Source of the DNA: Sinomicrobium pectinilyticum
GTDB taxonomy: Bacteria; Bacteroidota; Bacteroidia; Flavobacteriales; Flavobacteriaceae
Assembly: GCF_003725735.1 (NCBI RefSeq)
Contig: NZ_RJTM01000057.1
Coordinates: 1 to 64,000, forward strand
Length of the DNA: 64,000 bases
Reading direction: 5' to 3'
Shown here: one piece after another, positions 17,533 through 26,415 of the stretch
Layout of the letters: each line of letters opens with the position of its first letter
Numbering within the stretch: the first letter of the stretch is position 1
Made by a program: the position numbers and the translations under genes
Notes under the pieces: model-generated
The model's input: only the letters and a program-made list of their open reading frames with translations
Databases searched by the model: none
Told to the model about the DNA's origin: nothing

Positions 17533-17563
17533 GCAGGTCAACTACCTCGGGGCAATCCCGATA

Positions 17564-17583
17564 ATCCCGATGTATATCGGGAT
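17564..17583. repeat. Short palindrome of the TCCCGA/TCGGGA family
   Basis: ATCCCGAT (17564-17571) pairs perfectly with ATCGGGAT (17576-17583) around a 4-base loop, between the permease and ATPase genes. A similar element is found at 43493-43511. No T-run follows, so it is not a typical terminator. Confidence 0.45.
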
Positions 17584-17616
17584 CGGGACACTTAGTGAGT
17601 AAATAAAAAATACGAT

Positions 17617-18312
17617 ATGATAATAGCAAACGACCTCACAAAAACCTATAACGGAACCACGGTGCTCCGCATCGAAGAACTTACGGTCCCTTCCGGCCAG
17701 AGCCTGGGGCTGGTAGGGAACAACGGGGCGGGAAAGACCACGTTCTTCAGCCTTCTGCTCGATCTTATCCGGCCTACATCCGGCTATATCATCAATAACG
17801 AGGTTATGGTAAACAAGAGCGAAGACTGGAAACCTTTTACCTCGGCCTTTATCGATGAAAGCTTTTTGATCGGGTACCTCACGCCCGAAGAATATTTTTA
17901 TTTTACGGGAGAGCTCCGGGGATGGAACCGGGCCGATGTCGACGCTTTCCTGGTAAAATACGGGCAGTTCTTTAACGGGGAGATCCTCAAACGCAATAAA
18001 TACCTGCGCGACCTCTCCAAAGGTAACCAGAAAAAAGTGGGGATTGTGGCCGCGGTGATCGGTAACCCCAAAGTGGTTATACTGGATGAGCCCTTTGCCA
18101 ACCTGGACCCTACCACCCAGATACGCCTGAAGGAAATAGTACGTGAGCTGGCCGAAGATAACGGGGTTACGGTACTCATATCCAGCCACGACCTGATGCA
18201 CGTAACCGATGTGTGCAAACGCATTGTGGTGCTGGACAAAGGGGAAATAGTCAGGGACATGCAGACAACGCCGGAAACACTGAAGGAACTGGAAATGATT
18301 TTTGCCGGCTGA
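17617..18312 (+). CDS. ABC transporter ATP-binding protein
   Basis: The 231-residue ATPase has Walker A GNNGAGKTT (residues 34-42), the signature LSKGNQKK (near 130), Walker B VVILDEPF and the switch His in SSHDLMHV. The KGNQKK form of the signature is that of ABC-2 type exporters. It pairs with the DUF5687 permease just upstream and would power export or membrane-linked work; the substrate is not known. Confidence 0.92.
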   Translation: MIIANDLTKTYNGTTVLRIEELTVPSGQSLGLVGNNGAGKTTFFSLLLDLIRPTSGYIINNEVMVNKSEDWKPFTSAFIDESFLIGYLTPEEYFYFTGELRGWNRADVDAFLVKYGQFFNGEILKRNKYLRDLSKGNQKKVGIVAAVIGNPKVVILDEPFANLDPTTQIRLKEIVRELAEDNGVTVLISSHDLMHVTDVCKRIVVLDKGEIVRDMQTTPETLKELEMIFAG

Positions 18313-18558
18313 ACCCGTAAGGGTATGGAACACACGGAATAAAAGCGTTCTTTTTTTAAAACAGAAACGGGCGGATTTTCACTTAAATCAAAAAAGAAAT
18401 GTATTTTTACCCTATAAACCCTGTGTGGCTGTCCGGGTTAACCGGGGCGCAGAGGGGGTCTCGGGAATGGCCATTGCCCGGTTTTACGGGAATGGCAGGG
18501 ATATTCCCGTATGACTTTATACCCCGATCGGAAAAGTTAAAAAAAACAGTTTTGAAAT

Positions 18559-21132
18559 TTGAGGTCCGTAATTAACATATCCTGCTTAGCCTGTGTTGTG
18601 GCAATCGCATCTTTTTTAGCCGTTACCGGCTGTTCTACAGAAAAAGATGCCTTTTTAAACCGTAATTTTCATGCACTTACGGCCAAAGACAATATTCTTT
18701 ATAACGGAAAGAACGCCCTGAAAGAGGGCAGGGAGGGGCTCATTACCTCTTATAACGATAATTTCTGGGAAGTGCTGCCCGTGGAACGCATGGAAGTGGT
18801 GGAGGAAAAAGCCCTTTCCGGCGGGGCAAACAACCCCAGTTTCGAAAGGGCCGAGGAAAAGGCGGCCAAAGCCATACAAAAGCATGGTATGAACATCCGG
18901 GGAAGAGAACGCAACCCGCAAATGGATGAGGCCTACCTGTTGCTCGGTATCGGCAGGTATTACGACCAGCGCTTTATTCCCGCTATGGAAGCATTTAATT
19001 ATATCCTGGATAAATACCCCGATAGCGATAAACACCATCAGGCCAGGATATGGAGAGAGAAGACCAACATACGCCTGGAGAGTGAAGAGCTTGCCCTGCA
19101 AAACCTGAAAGATTTTGTGTACGGAACGGAGCTGAAAGACCAGGAATATGCCGATGCCAGTGCGGCAATGGCCCAGGCTTATATAAACCTGCAACACAAG
19201 GACAGCGCCATCCGCAAACTGAAAATTGCCGCGACCCTTACCAGAAAGAACGAAGAAAAGGGAAGGTATAATTATATTATCGGGCAGCTCTACGATGCTC
19301 TCGAAAACAAGGACAGTGCCAACCTGGCCTATGAAAAGGTCATAGCCCTGAAACGGAAGTCGCCGCGGGCATATATGATCAATGCACAACTGCAAAAAAT
19401 GCGCAATACGGAGGTGACGGACAGTGTGGAAAGGGAAGAGAGGCTCATATTCCTGGACAAGATGGAAAACAACCGTGAAAACCGCCCCTATCTCGATAAA
19501 ATATACCACTATATTGCAGATTTTCACAAGCAGTCCGATTCCATACGGCTGGCCGAAGAATACCTCAACAAATCCTTAAGGGCCAATGAGGGGGACCGGA
19601 GACTGAAGGCCATGTGTTACGAAGCGCTGGCGGAAATGAATTTTGACCGGAACGAATATAAAAATGCGGGGGCATATTACGACAGTACGCTGACACAGCT
19701 GAAAGATGACCGCCGGAAAATAAGGGCTATCCAAAAAAAACGGGACAACCTGGAGGATGTTATCCGCTACGAAGATATCGTTCACGTGAACGACAGTATC
19801 CTCCGGCTGGCCTCTTTGCCGGAAAGCGAACGTGTGGCCTATTTTGAAGCATATATCGAGGAGATACGTGCGGAGGATGAGAAAAAGCGGGAGGAAGAAG
19901 AGGAACGGGCTGCAGCGAGCGGAACGTTCAATCCTTTTGAAGAACAGGCAAATCCCATAGGGCAGGCCGGTAGTGAAGGAGGGAAATTTTACTTCTATAA
20001 CCAGATTGCCCTGGGACAGGGAAAAACCTCGTTCCGGAAGATATGGGGAGATCGTGAGCTGCAGGATAACTGGAGACTTTCCAATAAAAGTATGATCTCA
20101 CCGCGGGACAGCGCCGAAGAAAAACAATCGGAAATGGTGGCCATGACGCCTGACGAACGCTATGACGTTAGTTTTTATATCGATCGCCTGCCTACGGACG
20201 AACAGGTGCTGGACAGCCTGAAAACGGATAGGGATTTTGCCAATTACCAGCTGGGACTGATTTACAAGGAGAAGTTCAGGGAATACCCGCTTGCCATCGG
20301 AAAGCTTGAGACCGTGCTGGACAGCGATCCGGAAGAAAAGCTGGTATTGCCTTCCAAGTATCATCTTTTCCGCCTGTATGAAATGGTGGGGTCCGGTAAA
20401 ACGGCTGCGGCAAAAGAAGATATCATCAAAAACCACCCCGGTTCGAGGTATGCGGAAATCCTGGAAAATCCCGAAGCTGTCCTGGCCGGGGAAGCAAATG
20501 ACCCGGAAACGTATTTTACATCGCTATACAAGAAGTTTGAAGCACAGCAGTACGAAACGGTGGTCAGGGAAACCGAACGCTATATAAAACAGCATACCGG
20601 CGAAGAGATCATCCCCCGTATGGAGATGCTACGGGCCACCAGTCTCGGCAGGCTCTACGGCGCGGACCGCTTTAAAGAAGAACTGAATGCCATTGCCCTT
20701 AATTACCCTAATGATGATATAGGTAAAGAGGCCCAGAGAAAACTGGATGAAGCCGCAGCATTGGCAAATGACGCCTTTATGGCCGGAGAAGACGGGCCCG
20801 GACGCTGGAAACTTATCTTCCCGGTGAGCAAGGACAATATTACCGGAACGAGGGAACTTATGGAGAATATGGAATATTTTTCCCTGAAATATCCCTATTA
20901 TAAAAACCTGAGCATCTCCAGGGACGTATATGATACGGATACCGTATTCGTAGTCGTGCACGGTCTCCGGAATAGTAAAGACGCGGAGGCGTACAGGGAA
21001 CTGGTCAATAATGATGAAGAATGTGTGATCGACACCGAAAATTTCCTTATTTTGAGCCCTGATTACAGGACGGTACAGGTGCACAAGAATGTTGACGCCT
21101 TTAAAAAGAAGGAAATACAACAGGAACCATAA
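18559..21132 (+). CDS. sprE: SprE/PorW, type IX secretion system lipoprotein
   Basis: The 857-residue protein is the TPR-rich lipoprotein needed for gliding and type IX secretion in Bacteroidota, located at the outer membrane facing the periplasm. A lipoprotein signal ends at TGC (SFLAVTGCSTEK), followed by the family's HALTAKDNILYNGKNAL segment. TPR-like helix pairs cover most of residues 120-400 and 560-730, with an acidic Lys/Glu-rich linker near 430. The start is TTG at 18559; no ATG is available before the signal peptide and the next GTG would remove its positive charge. Bactofilin and the ATP synthase genes follow in the same direction, the usual order in flavobacteria. Confidence 0.9.
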   Translation: MRSVINISCLACVVAIASFLAVTGCSTEKDAFLNRNFHALTAKDNILYNGKNALKEGREGLITSYNDNFWEVLPVERMEVVEEKALSGGANNPSFERAEEKAAKAIQKHGMNIRGRERNPQMDEAYLLLGIGRYYDQRFIPAMEAFNYILDKYPDSDKHHQARIWREKTNIRLESEELALQNLKDFVYGTELKDQEYADASAAMAQAYINLQHKDSAIRKLKIAATLTRKNEEKGRYNYIIGQLYDALENKDSANLAYEKVIALKRKSPRAYMINAQLQKMRNTEVTDSVEREERLIFLDKMENNRENRPYLDKIYHYIADFHKQSDSIRLAEEYLNKSLRANEGDRRLKAMCYEALAEMNFDRNEYKNAGAYYDSTLTQLKDDRRKIRAIQKKRDNLEDVIRYEDIVHVNDSILRLASLPESERVAYFEAYIEEIRAEDEKKREEEEERAAASGTFNPFEEQANPIGQAGSEGGKFYFYNQIALGQGKTSFRKIWGDRELQDNWRLSNKSMISPRDSAEEKQSEMVAMTPDERYDVSFYIDRLPTDEQVLDSLKTDRDFANYQLGLIYKEKFREYPLAIGKLETVLDSDPEEKLVLPSKYHLFRLYEMVGSGKTAAAKEDIIKNHPGSRYAEILENPEAVLAGEANDPETYFTSLYKKFEAQQYETVVRETERYIKQHTGEEIIPRMEMLRATSLGRLYGADRFKEELNAIALNYPNDDIGKEAQRKLDEAAALANDAFMAGEDGPGRWKLIFPVSKDNITGTRELMENMEYFSLKYPYYKNLSISRDVYDTDTVFVVVHGLRNSKDAEAYRELVNNDEECVIDTENFLILSPDYRTVQVHKNVDAFKKKEIQQEP

Positions 21133-21165
21133 ATATAATTTTATAATAACTAAACTTACCCCAAA

Positions 21166-21585
21166 ATGTTTTCAGAATCCAAAAAAGGAAAAGTAATTAC
21201 GGAAACTTTTCCGCAGGCAAACCGTATTGAGAAGAACACCAGGATTACCGGTGATATTGTTTCCGATGCCGATATCCGTATCGATGGAAAAGTAGAGGGC
21301 AATGTAAAGTCTTCCGGACGGATCGTGATTGGAAAGGACGGTTTTATTAACGGTAAGATAGAATGCGTCAATGCTGACATAGAAGGCAAGTTTACCGGTG
21401 AATTACTGGTGGCCGAGCAATTGTCGCTGAAGTCTTCGGCCATGATCCAGGGAGACGTGGTCGTGTCCAAGCTTTCCGTAGATCCCGGGGCGGCATTTAA
21501 TGCTAATTGCACGATGAAAGGCGCCGAGATAAAACCGCTTAACAAATCCGTGGCGGAACCGGAAAAAGCGGGGAAGACCGCTTGA
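21166..21585 (+). CDS. Bactofilin (polymer-forming cytoskeletal protein)
   Basis: The 139-residue protein is a bactofilin: a right-handed beta helix made of repeated short strands (DADIRIDGKVEGNVKSSGRI, then IVIGKDGFINGKIECVNADI), flanked by short polar tails. Bactofilins polymerise without nucleotide and position cell-wall enzymes or organelles. The gene starts 33 bases after sprE, and the pair is kept together in many flavobacteria. Confidence 0.9.
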   Translation: MFSESKKGKVITETFPQANRIEKNTRITGDIVSDADIRIDGKVEGNVKSSGRIVIGKDGFINGKIECVNADIEGKFTGELLVAEQLSLKSSAMIQGDVVVSKLSVDPGAAFNANCTMKGAEIKPLNKSVAEPEKAGKTA

Positions 21586-21720
21586 TTTCCCCCCGGATTA
21601 CCGTATTGTTCTTTCCGGCCTCGTCGGGCAGTGAGGCAGGGGAGGGCTTTCTGAAGAAAAAGGCAATGGTTCCGGGATATCGTCTATATTTGCAGGCCGA
21701 GAACCAAACCCAGTAGCCGG

Positions 21721-22110
21721 ATGAAAAGACATGTATTTGCCTTTTTGAAATTGATGTTGCCCCTTACCGCGGTATTGTGTGGATTGCAATATGCGCTTGT
21801 AACATACGGGATTACCGGCTATGACTTTCAGCTTTCCACGATAACTATCTACGCTTTTCACTTCACAGTAACTTTCCTGATATATTTGTTTTTGCTCTAT
21901 ATCAGCAGGAGATCTGCCGATAAGACAGGGTATGCCTTTATGGGATGTAGTTTGCTGAGAATGATGGCCTCCGTGGTTTTTTTGTGGCCTCTTATAGCAC
22001 AGGAGGGCAGCTTTGTGGGCGATGTCCTGGCGTTCTTTGTCCCGTACTTCGTTTTTTTAACGATCGAAGTCTTTTATGTGGTAAAATTCGTTCAGGAGCG
22101 TCAGGAATGA
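21721..22110 (+). CDS. DUF6168 small membrane protein preceding atpB
   Basis: The 129-residue protein has four predicted membrane helices and resembles DUF6168, a flavobacterial family encoded just upstream of atpB. Its position and topology parallel AtpI, which helps assemble the c-ring or import Mg2+ in other bacteria, but similarity to AtpI is not evident and the role is inferred. The small AtpZ-type gene often found next to it was not found in the 135-base gap after bactofilin. Confidence 0.78.
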   Translation: MKRHVFAFLKLMLPLTAVLCGLQYALVTYGITGYDFQLSTITIYAFHFTVTFLIYLFLLYISRRSADKTGYAFMGCSLLRMMASVVFLWPLIAQEGSFVGDVLAFFVPYFVFLTIEVFYVVKFVQERQE

Positions 22111-22161
22111 AAAATCCGAAAAAATGTTTATTTATAAACAAGGAATTGTTAATTAAATTTT

Positions 22162-22169
22162 TACCTTTG
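22162..22169 (+). promoter_or_regulatory. -7 box upstream of atpB
   Basis: TACCTTTG matches TAnnTTTG exactly and lies 41 bases before the atpB ATG. A TTG (22146-22148) is only 13 bases upstream, closer than usual. The ATP synthase genes may therefore have their own promoter as well as read-through from the bactofilin region. Confidence 0.5.
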
Positions 22170-22210
22170 CGCCAAAATTTCGAGACCAGGTATTTTTTAG
22201 AAATAAAGAT

Positions 22211-23287
22211 ATGTCGATAGCACGAAAATTTGTCAAAATTATAGCTTTTTTAACACTGTTGATCTCTTCATCCGTGTTTTCCCAGGAACATCGTAAAGAC
22301 CATTCCGGTGATACTGAGGAGGAGGCTTTCGATCCTACCGAAACGATCATGCACCACATCAGTGATTCGCATGATTTCCACATTGCAGGCGATTTATCGC
22401 TGCCCCTGCCCGTTATTCTCTGGACAGAGAACGGCCTGGTGACCTTTATGTCAGGAGAGTTTCATCACGACGAAGCCGGAGAGGTGGTTGTGGAGAAAAA
22501 AGGAATGAAGTTCGTGCGTTATCACGATGAGATCTATTATGCCGGGGCGAATGGTGAACTGGCTTTCGACGAAGAGCACCACCCGGTGAACGACAGGCCG
22601 CTCAACTTTTCCATTACCAAGAACGTATTTACCCTGTTTCTTTCTGCCGCGCTTATGCTGCTTATTTTTATACCTGTGGCCCGGTCTTACGGGAAAAACC
22701 AGGGAGCGCCCAAAGGACTGGCCGGGTTTATGGAGCCTTTGATCCTTTTTGTGCGAAACGAAATAGCCATACCCAATATCGGAAAGGAAAAGTACGAAAA
22801 GTATATGCCTTACCTGCTTACCGTATTCTTCCTGATATGGCTGGGTAACCTGTTCGGGCTTATTCCGTTCTTCCCCTTTTCCGGGACCCTTACCAACGAT
22901 ATCGTGTTTACGGGGGTGCTGGCGGTATTTACCTTTTTGATTACCACGTTCAGCGGGAACAAGAATTACTGGGGGCATATATTCGCTACTCCGGGCGTAC
23001 CGAAACCTTTGCTCATTATTATGATACCCGTGGAAGTATTGGGGATGTTCACAAAACCGTTCGCCCTTATGGTGCGTCTTTTTGCCAACATTACCGCGGG
23101 ACACATTGTAATCCTGAGCCTTTTTTCATTGATATTTATTTTTAAAACCGCTGCGGTTGCACCCGTGTCCATTGCATTTGCCCTGTTCATGTTTGTGCTG
23201 GAATTGCTGGTGGCGGCATTACAGGCCTATGTGTTTACCCTTCTCTCTGCACTGTTTATCGGTCAGGCTGTAGAAGATCATCACTAG
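22211..23287 (+). CDS. atpB: ATP synthase F0 subunit a
   Basis: Subunit a forms the proton half-channels beside the c-ring in the inner membrane. The 358-residue product has an N-terminal signal-like helix (ending SSVFSQ) and a His/Glu-rich extension of about 130 residues, both usual in Bacteroidota, then the conserved channel helices. The essential Arg lies in LMVRLFANITAGH, and the last helix motif is FVLELLVAALQAYVFTLL. It opens the gene run atpBEFHAG. The extension makes it longer than the E. coli protein (271 residues). Confidence 0.95.
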   Translation: MSIARKFVKIIAFLTLLISSSVFSQEHRKDHSGDTEEEAFDPTETIMHHISDSHDFHIAGDLSLPLPVILWTENGLVTFMSGEFHHDEAGEVVVEKKGMKFVRYHDEIYYAGANGELAFDEEHHPVNDRPLNFSITKNVFTLFLSAALMLLIFIPVARSYGKNQGAPKGLAGFMEPLILFVRNEIAIPNIGKEKYEKYMPYLLTVFFLIWLGNLFGLIPFFPFSGTLTNDIVFTGVLAVFTFLITTFSGNKNYWGHIFATPGVPKPLLIIMIPVEVLGMFTKPFALMVRLFANITAGHIVILSLFSLIFIFKTAAVAPVSIAFALFMFVLELLVAALQAYVFTLLSALFIGQAVEDHH

Positions 23288-23336
23288 GCGGAATTTTGTT
23301 TGGAGTTTAATTAAGTAACTATATAAATTTTCAATT

Positions 23337-23537
23337 ATGATTTTAGCTGGAATAGGAGCCGGATTGGCTGCGATCGCTGCGGGAATTGGTATCGGTAAGA
23401 TCGGTGGATCTGCGATGGATGCTATTGCACGTCAACCCGAAGCGGCTTCGAAAATTCAGACTGCCATGATTATTGCAGCAGCCCTTATTGAAGGTGTTGC
23501 ACTGTTTGCAGTGGTTGTAGCGCTGATGAAAGGTTAA
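23337..23537 (+). CDS. atpE: ATP synthase F0 subunit c
   Basis: The 66-residue proteolipid has two membrane helices joined by the polar loop ARQPEA. The ion-binding Glu is in helix 2 (AALIEGVALFAV). The Gln and Ser/Thr ligands typical of sodium-binding c subunits are not present, so proton transport is expected. Many copies form the rotating ring. A hairpin with a T-run follows directly, which may raise atpE messenger relative to downstream genes. Confidence 0.95.
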   Translation: MILAGIGAGLAAIAAGIGIGKIGGSAMDAIARQPEAASKIQTAMIIAAALIEGVALFAVVVALMKG

Positions 23538-23548
23538 TTAAAAAAACA

Positions 23549-23589
23549 CACTCCGTAACGGTTGGTTACGGGGTGGTTTTTGTTTTTTT
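23549..23589 (+). terminator. Intra-operon terminator-like hairpin between atpE and atpF
   Basis: CACTCCGTAAC (23549-23559) pairs with GTTACGGGGTG (23565-23575), with one G-T wobble and a 5-base loop. It is followed by TTTTTGTTTTTTT. It has all marks of an intrinsic terminator, yet lies inside the ATP synthase gene run, so it is probably leaky or regulated. Confidence 0.7.
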
Positions 23590-23620
23590 GTACGTAAAGG
23601 ACTTAAACTATATATAGAAA

Positions 23621-24118
23621 ATGAATATTACGCATCCTGAAAGTTTGATATTTTGGACGGTACTGGTATTTATTATCCTGCTGGTATTATTGCGCAAATA
23701 TGCGTGGAAACCTATACTGGGAGCAGTAAAAAGCAGGGAAACTTCTATCAATGATGCTCTGGCCGCCGCCGAAGAGGCCCGGAAGGAAATGCAGAACCTC
23801 AAGGCAGATAATGAGCGTATCCTCAAAGAAGCACGTGCGGAACGCGATACCCTGCTGAAAGAGGCCCGTGAGATGAAAGAGAAGATCATTGCCGATGCCA
23901 GGGAAGAAGCCCAGGAGCAGGGGAATAAGATGATCGCCCAGGCAAAATCGGCTATCGAAGGAGAGAAAAAGGCAGCCCTGGCCGAATTGAAAAACCAGGT
24001 GGCAAGTTTATCCGTGGAGATTGCCGAAAAGGTGATCAGACAGGAGTTCTCCGATAAGGACAAGCAATTGGAGCTGGTAGAGAACATGCTCGAAGAAGTA
24101 GGTACTACTTTAAACTAA
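23621..24118 (+). CDS. atpF: ATP synthase F0 subunit b
   Basis: The 165-residue protein has one N-terminal membrane helix (about residues 8-26) followed by KYAWKPIL and a long charged coiled coil, the standard form of subunit b, the peripheral stalk linking F0 to the F1 head. Length is normal. It starts 84 bases after atpE, beyond the hairpin, and 9 bases before atpH. Confidence 0.95.
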   Translation: MNITHPESLIFWTVLVFIILLVLLRKYAWKPILGAVKSRETSINDALAAAEEARKEMQNLKADNERILKEARAERDTLLKEAREMKEKIIADAREEAQEQGNKMIAQAKSAIEGEKKAALAELKNQVASLSVEIAEKVIRQEFSDKDKQLELVENMLEEVGTTLN

Positions 24119-24127
24119 CAAACGATC

Positions 24128-24664
24128 ATGGCAGGAACAAGAGCAGCTATACGTTATGCAAAGGCCGTCCTGGCCCTGGCGCGTGAACACGATGCCGTAA
24201 AGGCCGTATATGAAGATATGGACCTGGTGAAAAATACGGTTGCCGGAAGCAGGGACCTGCAACTTGTGCTTAAAAGCCCCGTTGTGAAATCCGAAGTAAA
24301 AAAAGCGGCATTAAGCGAAATATTCGCTTCCGTAAACAAGATCTCCGCAGATCTTATCAGGGTGCTTGCGGAAAACAACCGGATAGGACTGTTGGGCGAA
24401 GTGGCCCGCCAGTATGTTGCCCTTTACGACGAAAGCCACGGAAAACAACTTGCCGTAGTTACCACGGCAGTACCGTTGACCGACAGGCTGAAAGCGGGTG
24501 TATTGCAAAAGGTGAAAGAACTCACCGGAAAAGACGCGGTACTGAAAAATGTAATTGACGACAGTATCATAGGCGGTTTTATCCTGCGCATAGGCGATTT
24601 GCAGTACAATGCGAGTATAGCGCACAGGTTTGGCGATTTGAAAAGAAAATTTTCCTATAATTAA
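24128..24664 (+). CDS. atpH: ATP synthase F1 subunit delta
   Basis: The 178-residue protein matches the delta subunit (OSCP), which joins the b stalk to the alpha/beta head. The N-terminal helical bundle begins AAIRYAKAVLALA and the C-terminal motif includes DDSIIGGFILRIGDLQYNAS, the family's best conserved part. It follows atpF by 9 bases. Confidence 0.94.
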   Translation: MAGTRAAIRYAKAVLALAREHDAVKAVYEDMDLVKNTVAGSRDLQLVLKSPVVKSEVKKAALSEIFASVNKISADLIRVLAENNRIGLLGEVARQYVALYDESHGKQLAVVTTAVPLTDRLKAGVLQKVKELTGKDAVLKNVIDDSIIGGFILRIGDLQYNASIAHRFGDLKRKFSYN

Positions 24665-24753
24665 TAAGTATACAGTACAATTAAAAAATGAGGCTGGATA
24701 TTCCCTGCTTACCGGCAGGCCCGGTGTCCGGTCACTAAACACCAAGATTAAAG

Positions 24754-26331
24754 ATGGCAGAAGTTAATCCGGCTGAAGTATCAGCAATATTGAAGAAGCA
24801 GTTATCCGGGTTTGAAGCGGGAGCTTCCCTGGACGAAGTGGGGACGGTCCTGCAGGTTGGAGACGGTATCGCAAGGGTATACGGACTTTCCAATGCCCAG
24901 TACGGGGAATTGGTGGAGTTTGAGTCCGGCCTGGAAGGTATTGTGCTTAACCTGGAAGAAGATAATGTAGGGGTAGTATTGTTGGGTCCTTCCAAAGAAA
25001 TTAAAGAAGGGGCAACCGCAAAACGCACCCAGCGAATCGTCTCCATAAAAGTTGGAGAAGGTATCGTAGGGCGTGTGGTGAATACCCTGGGTAACCCTAT
25101 CGACGGAAAAGGAAGTATCGAAGGAGAACTGTATGAAATGCCCCTGGAGCGCAAAGCGCCCGGAGTTATCTTCCGCCAGCCGGTGAACGAACCGTTACAG
25201 ACAGGTATCAAAGCGGTAGATGCCATGATCCCCGTAGGCCGGGGACAGCGGGAGCTGGTGATCGGGGACCGTCAGACCGGAAAAACTACGGTTTGTATTG
25301 ATACCATCCTGAATCAAAAAGAATTTTACGATGCGGGTGAACCCGTATACTGTATATATGTAGCCGTAGGGCAAAAAGCCTCTACAGTTGCAGCTATTGC
25401 CAAAACGCTCGAAGACAAGGGAGCGCTGGCATATACCACTATCGTAGCGGCAAACGCTTCCGATCCTGCACCGATGCAGGTGTACGCTCCCTTTGCAGGG
25501 GCTGCTATCGGAGAGTATTTCCGGGATACCGGGAGACCTGCACTGATCATTTATGATGATTTGTCCAAGCAGGCGGTGGCCTACCGTGAGGTGTCCCTGT
25601 TGTTGCGTCGTCCGCCCGGACGTGAGGCATACCCGGGGGATGTATTCTACCTGCACTCCAGGTTGCTGGAGCGTGCTGCAAAAATTATCGCCGATGATAA
25701 TATTGCAAAAGGAATGAACGACCTTCCGGCTCCGTTGAAACCCCTGGTGAAAGGTGGAGGTTCGCTTACTGCCCTTCCGATCATCGAAACCCAGGCAGGT
25801 GACGTTTCTGCGTATATCCCTACCAACGTGATCTCTATTACCGACGGACAGATATTCCTGGAATCCGACCTGTTCAACTCCGGCGTCCGCCCTGCGATCA
25901 ACGTAGGTATTTCGGTATCGCGTGTGGGAGGTTCGGCCCAGATCAAATCCATGAAAAAAGTAGCCGGTACGCTTAAACTCGACCAGGCCCAGTTCCGTGA
26001 ACTGGAAGCCTTCGCCAAGTTCGGTTCCGACCTGGATACGGCCACGCTGAACGTTATCGAAAAAGGTAGGCGTAACGTGGAAATACTGAAACAGGCGCAA
26101 AACGATCCTTACACCGTGGAAGATCAGGTAGCGATTATCTATGCAGGTTCTAAAAACCTGTTGCGAAACGTGCCCGTGGGGAAAGTAAAAGAATTCGAAA
26201 GAGATTACCTGGAATACCTGAATGCCAAACACAGGAACATCCTCGACCTGTTGAAGCAGGGTAAGCTTACCGATGAAGTTACGGATACATTGAGCTCCGT
26301 AGCTAAGGAACTTTCAGGAAAATATAACTAA
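24754..26331 (+). CDS. atpA: ATP synthase F1 subunit alpha
   Basis: The 525-residue alpha subunit has the P-loop GDRQTGKTT (about residues 169-177), the catalytic-site arginine region in [20 protein letters not shown], and the beta-barrel N-domain with [14 protein letters not shown]. It binds nucleotide at the non-catalytic sites of F1. Length is close to other bacteria (about 510). It lies 89 bases after atpH. The beta and epsilon genes (atpD, atpC) are not in the window, as usual in flavobacteria, where they form a separate unit. Confidence 0.97.
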   Translation: MAEVNPAEVSAILKKQLSGFEAGASLDEVGTVLQVGDGIARVYGLSNAQYGELVEFESGLEGIVLNLEEDNVGVVLLGPSKEIKEGATAKRTQRIVSIKVGEGIVGRVVNTLGNPIDGKGSIEGELYEMPLERKAPGVIFRQPVNEPLQTGIKAVDAMIPVGRGQRELVIGDRQTGKTTVCIDTILNQKEFYDAGEPVYCIYVAVGQKASTVAAIAKTLEDKGALAYTTIVAANASDPAPMQVYAPFAGAAIGEYFRDTGRPALIIYDDLSKQAVAYREVSLLLRRPPGREAYPGDVFYLHSRLLERAAKIIADDNIAKGMNDLPAPLKPLVKGGGSLTALPIIETQAGDVSAYIPTNVISITDGQIFLESDLFNSGVRPAINVGISVSRVGGSAQIKSMKKVAGTLKLDQAQFRELEAFAKFGSDLDTATLNVIEKGRRNVEILKQAQNDPYTVEDQVAIIYAGSKNLLRNVPVGKVKEFERDYLEYLNAKHRNILDLLKQGKLTDEVTDTLSSVAKELSGKYN

Positions 26332-26390
26332 TGTGCCAATGTGATAATCGGGTAATGCAGTATAACCGGCAAATTATCACATGGACACAT
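26331..26390. repeat. AATGTG-type inverted repeat between atpA and atpG
   Basis: ATGTGCCAATGTGATAAT (26331-26348) and its near reverse complement (26373-26390) flank a 24-base loop; the following bases TTACCAAATTTGCTAATT continue the same word style. Such strings of AATGTG/AATTTG words are frequent between flavobacterial genes. No T-run follows, so a terminator role is doubtful. Confidence 0.5.
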
Positions 26391-26415
26391 TACCAAATTT
26401 GCTAATTAATAAAGC

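Noticed and set aside
25195-26232. A 345-codon minus-strand ORF inside atpA
   Set aside because: It is antisense to a strongly conserved gene and its residues look like codon complement, not a protein.
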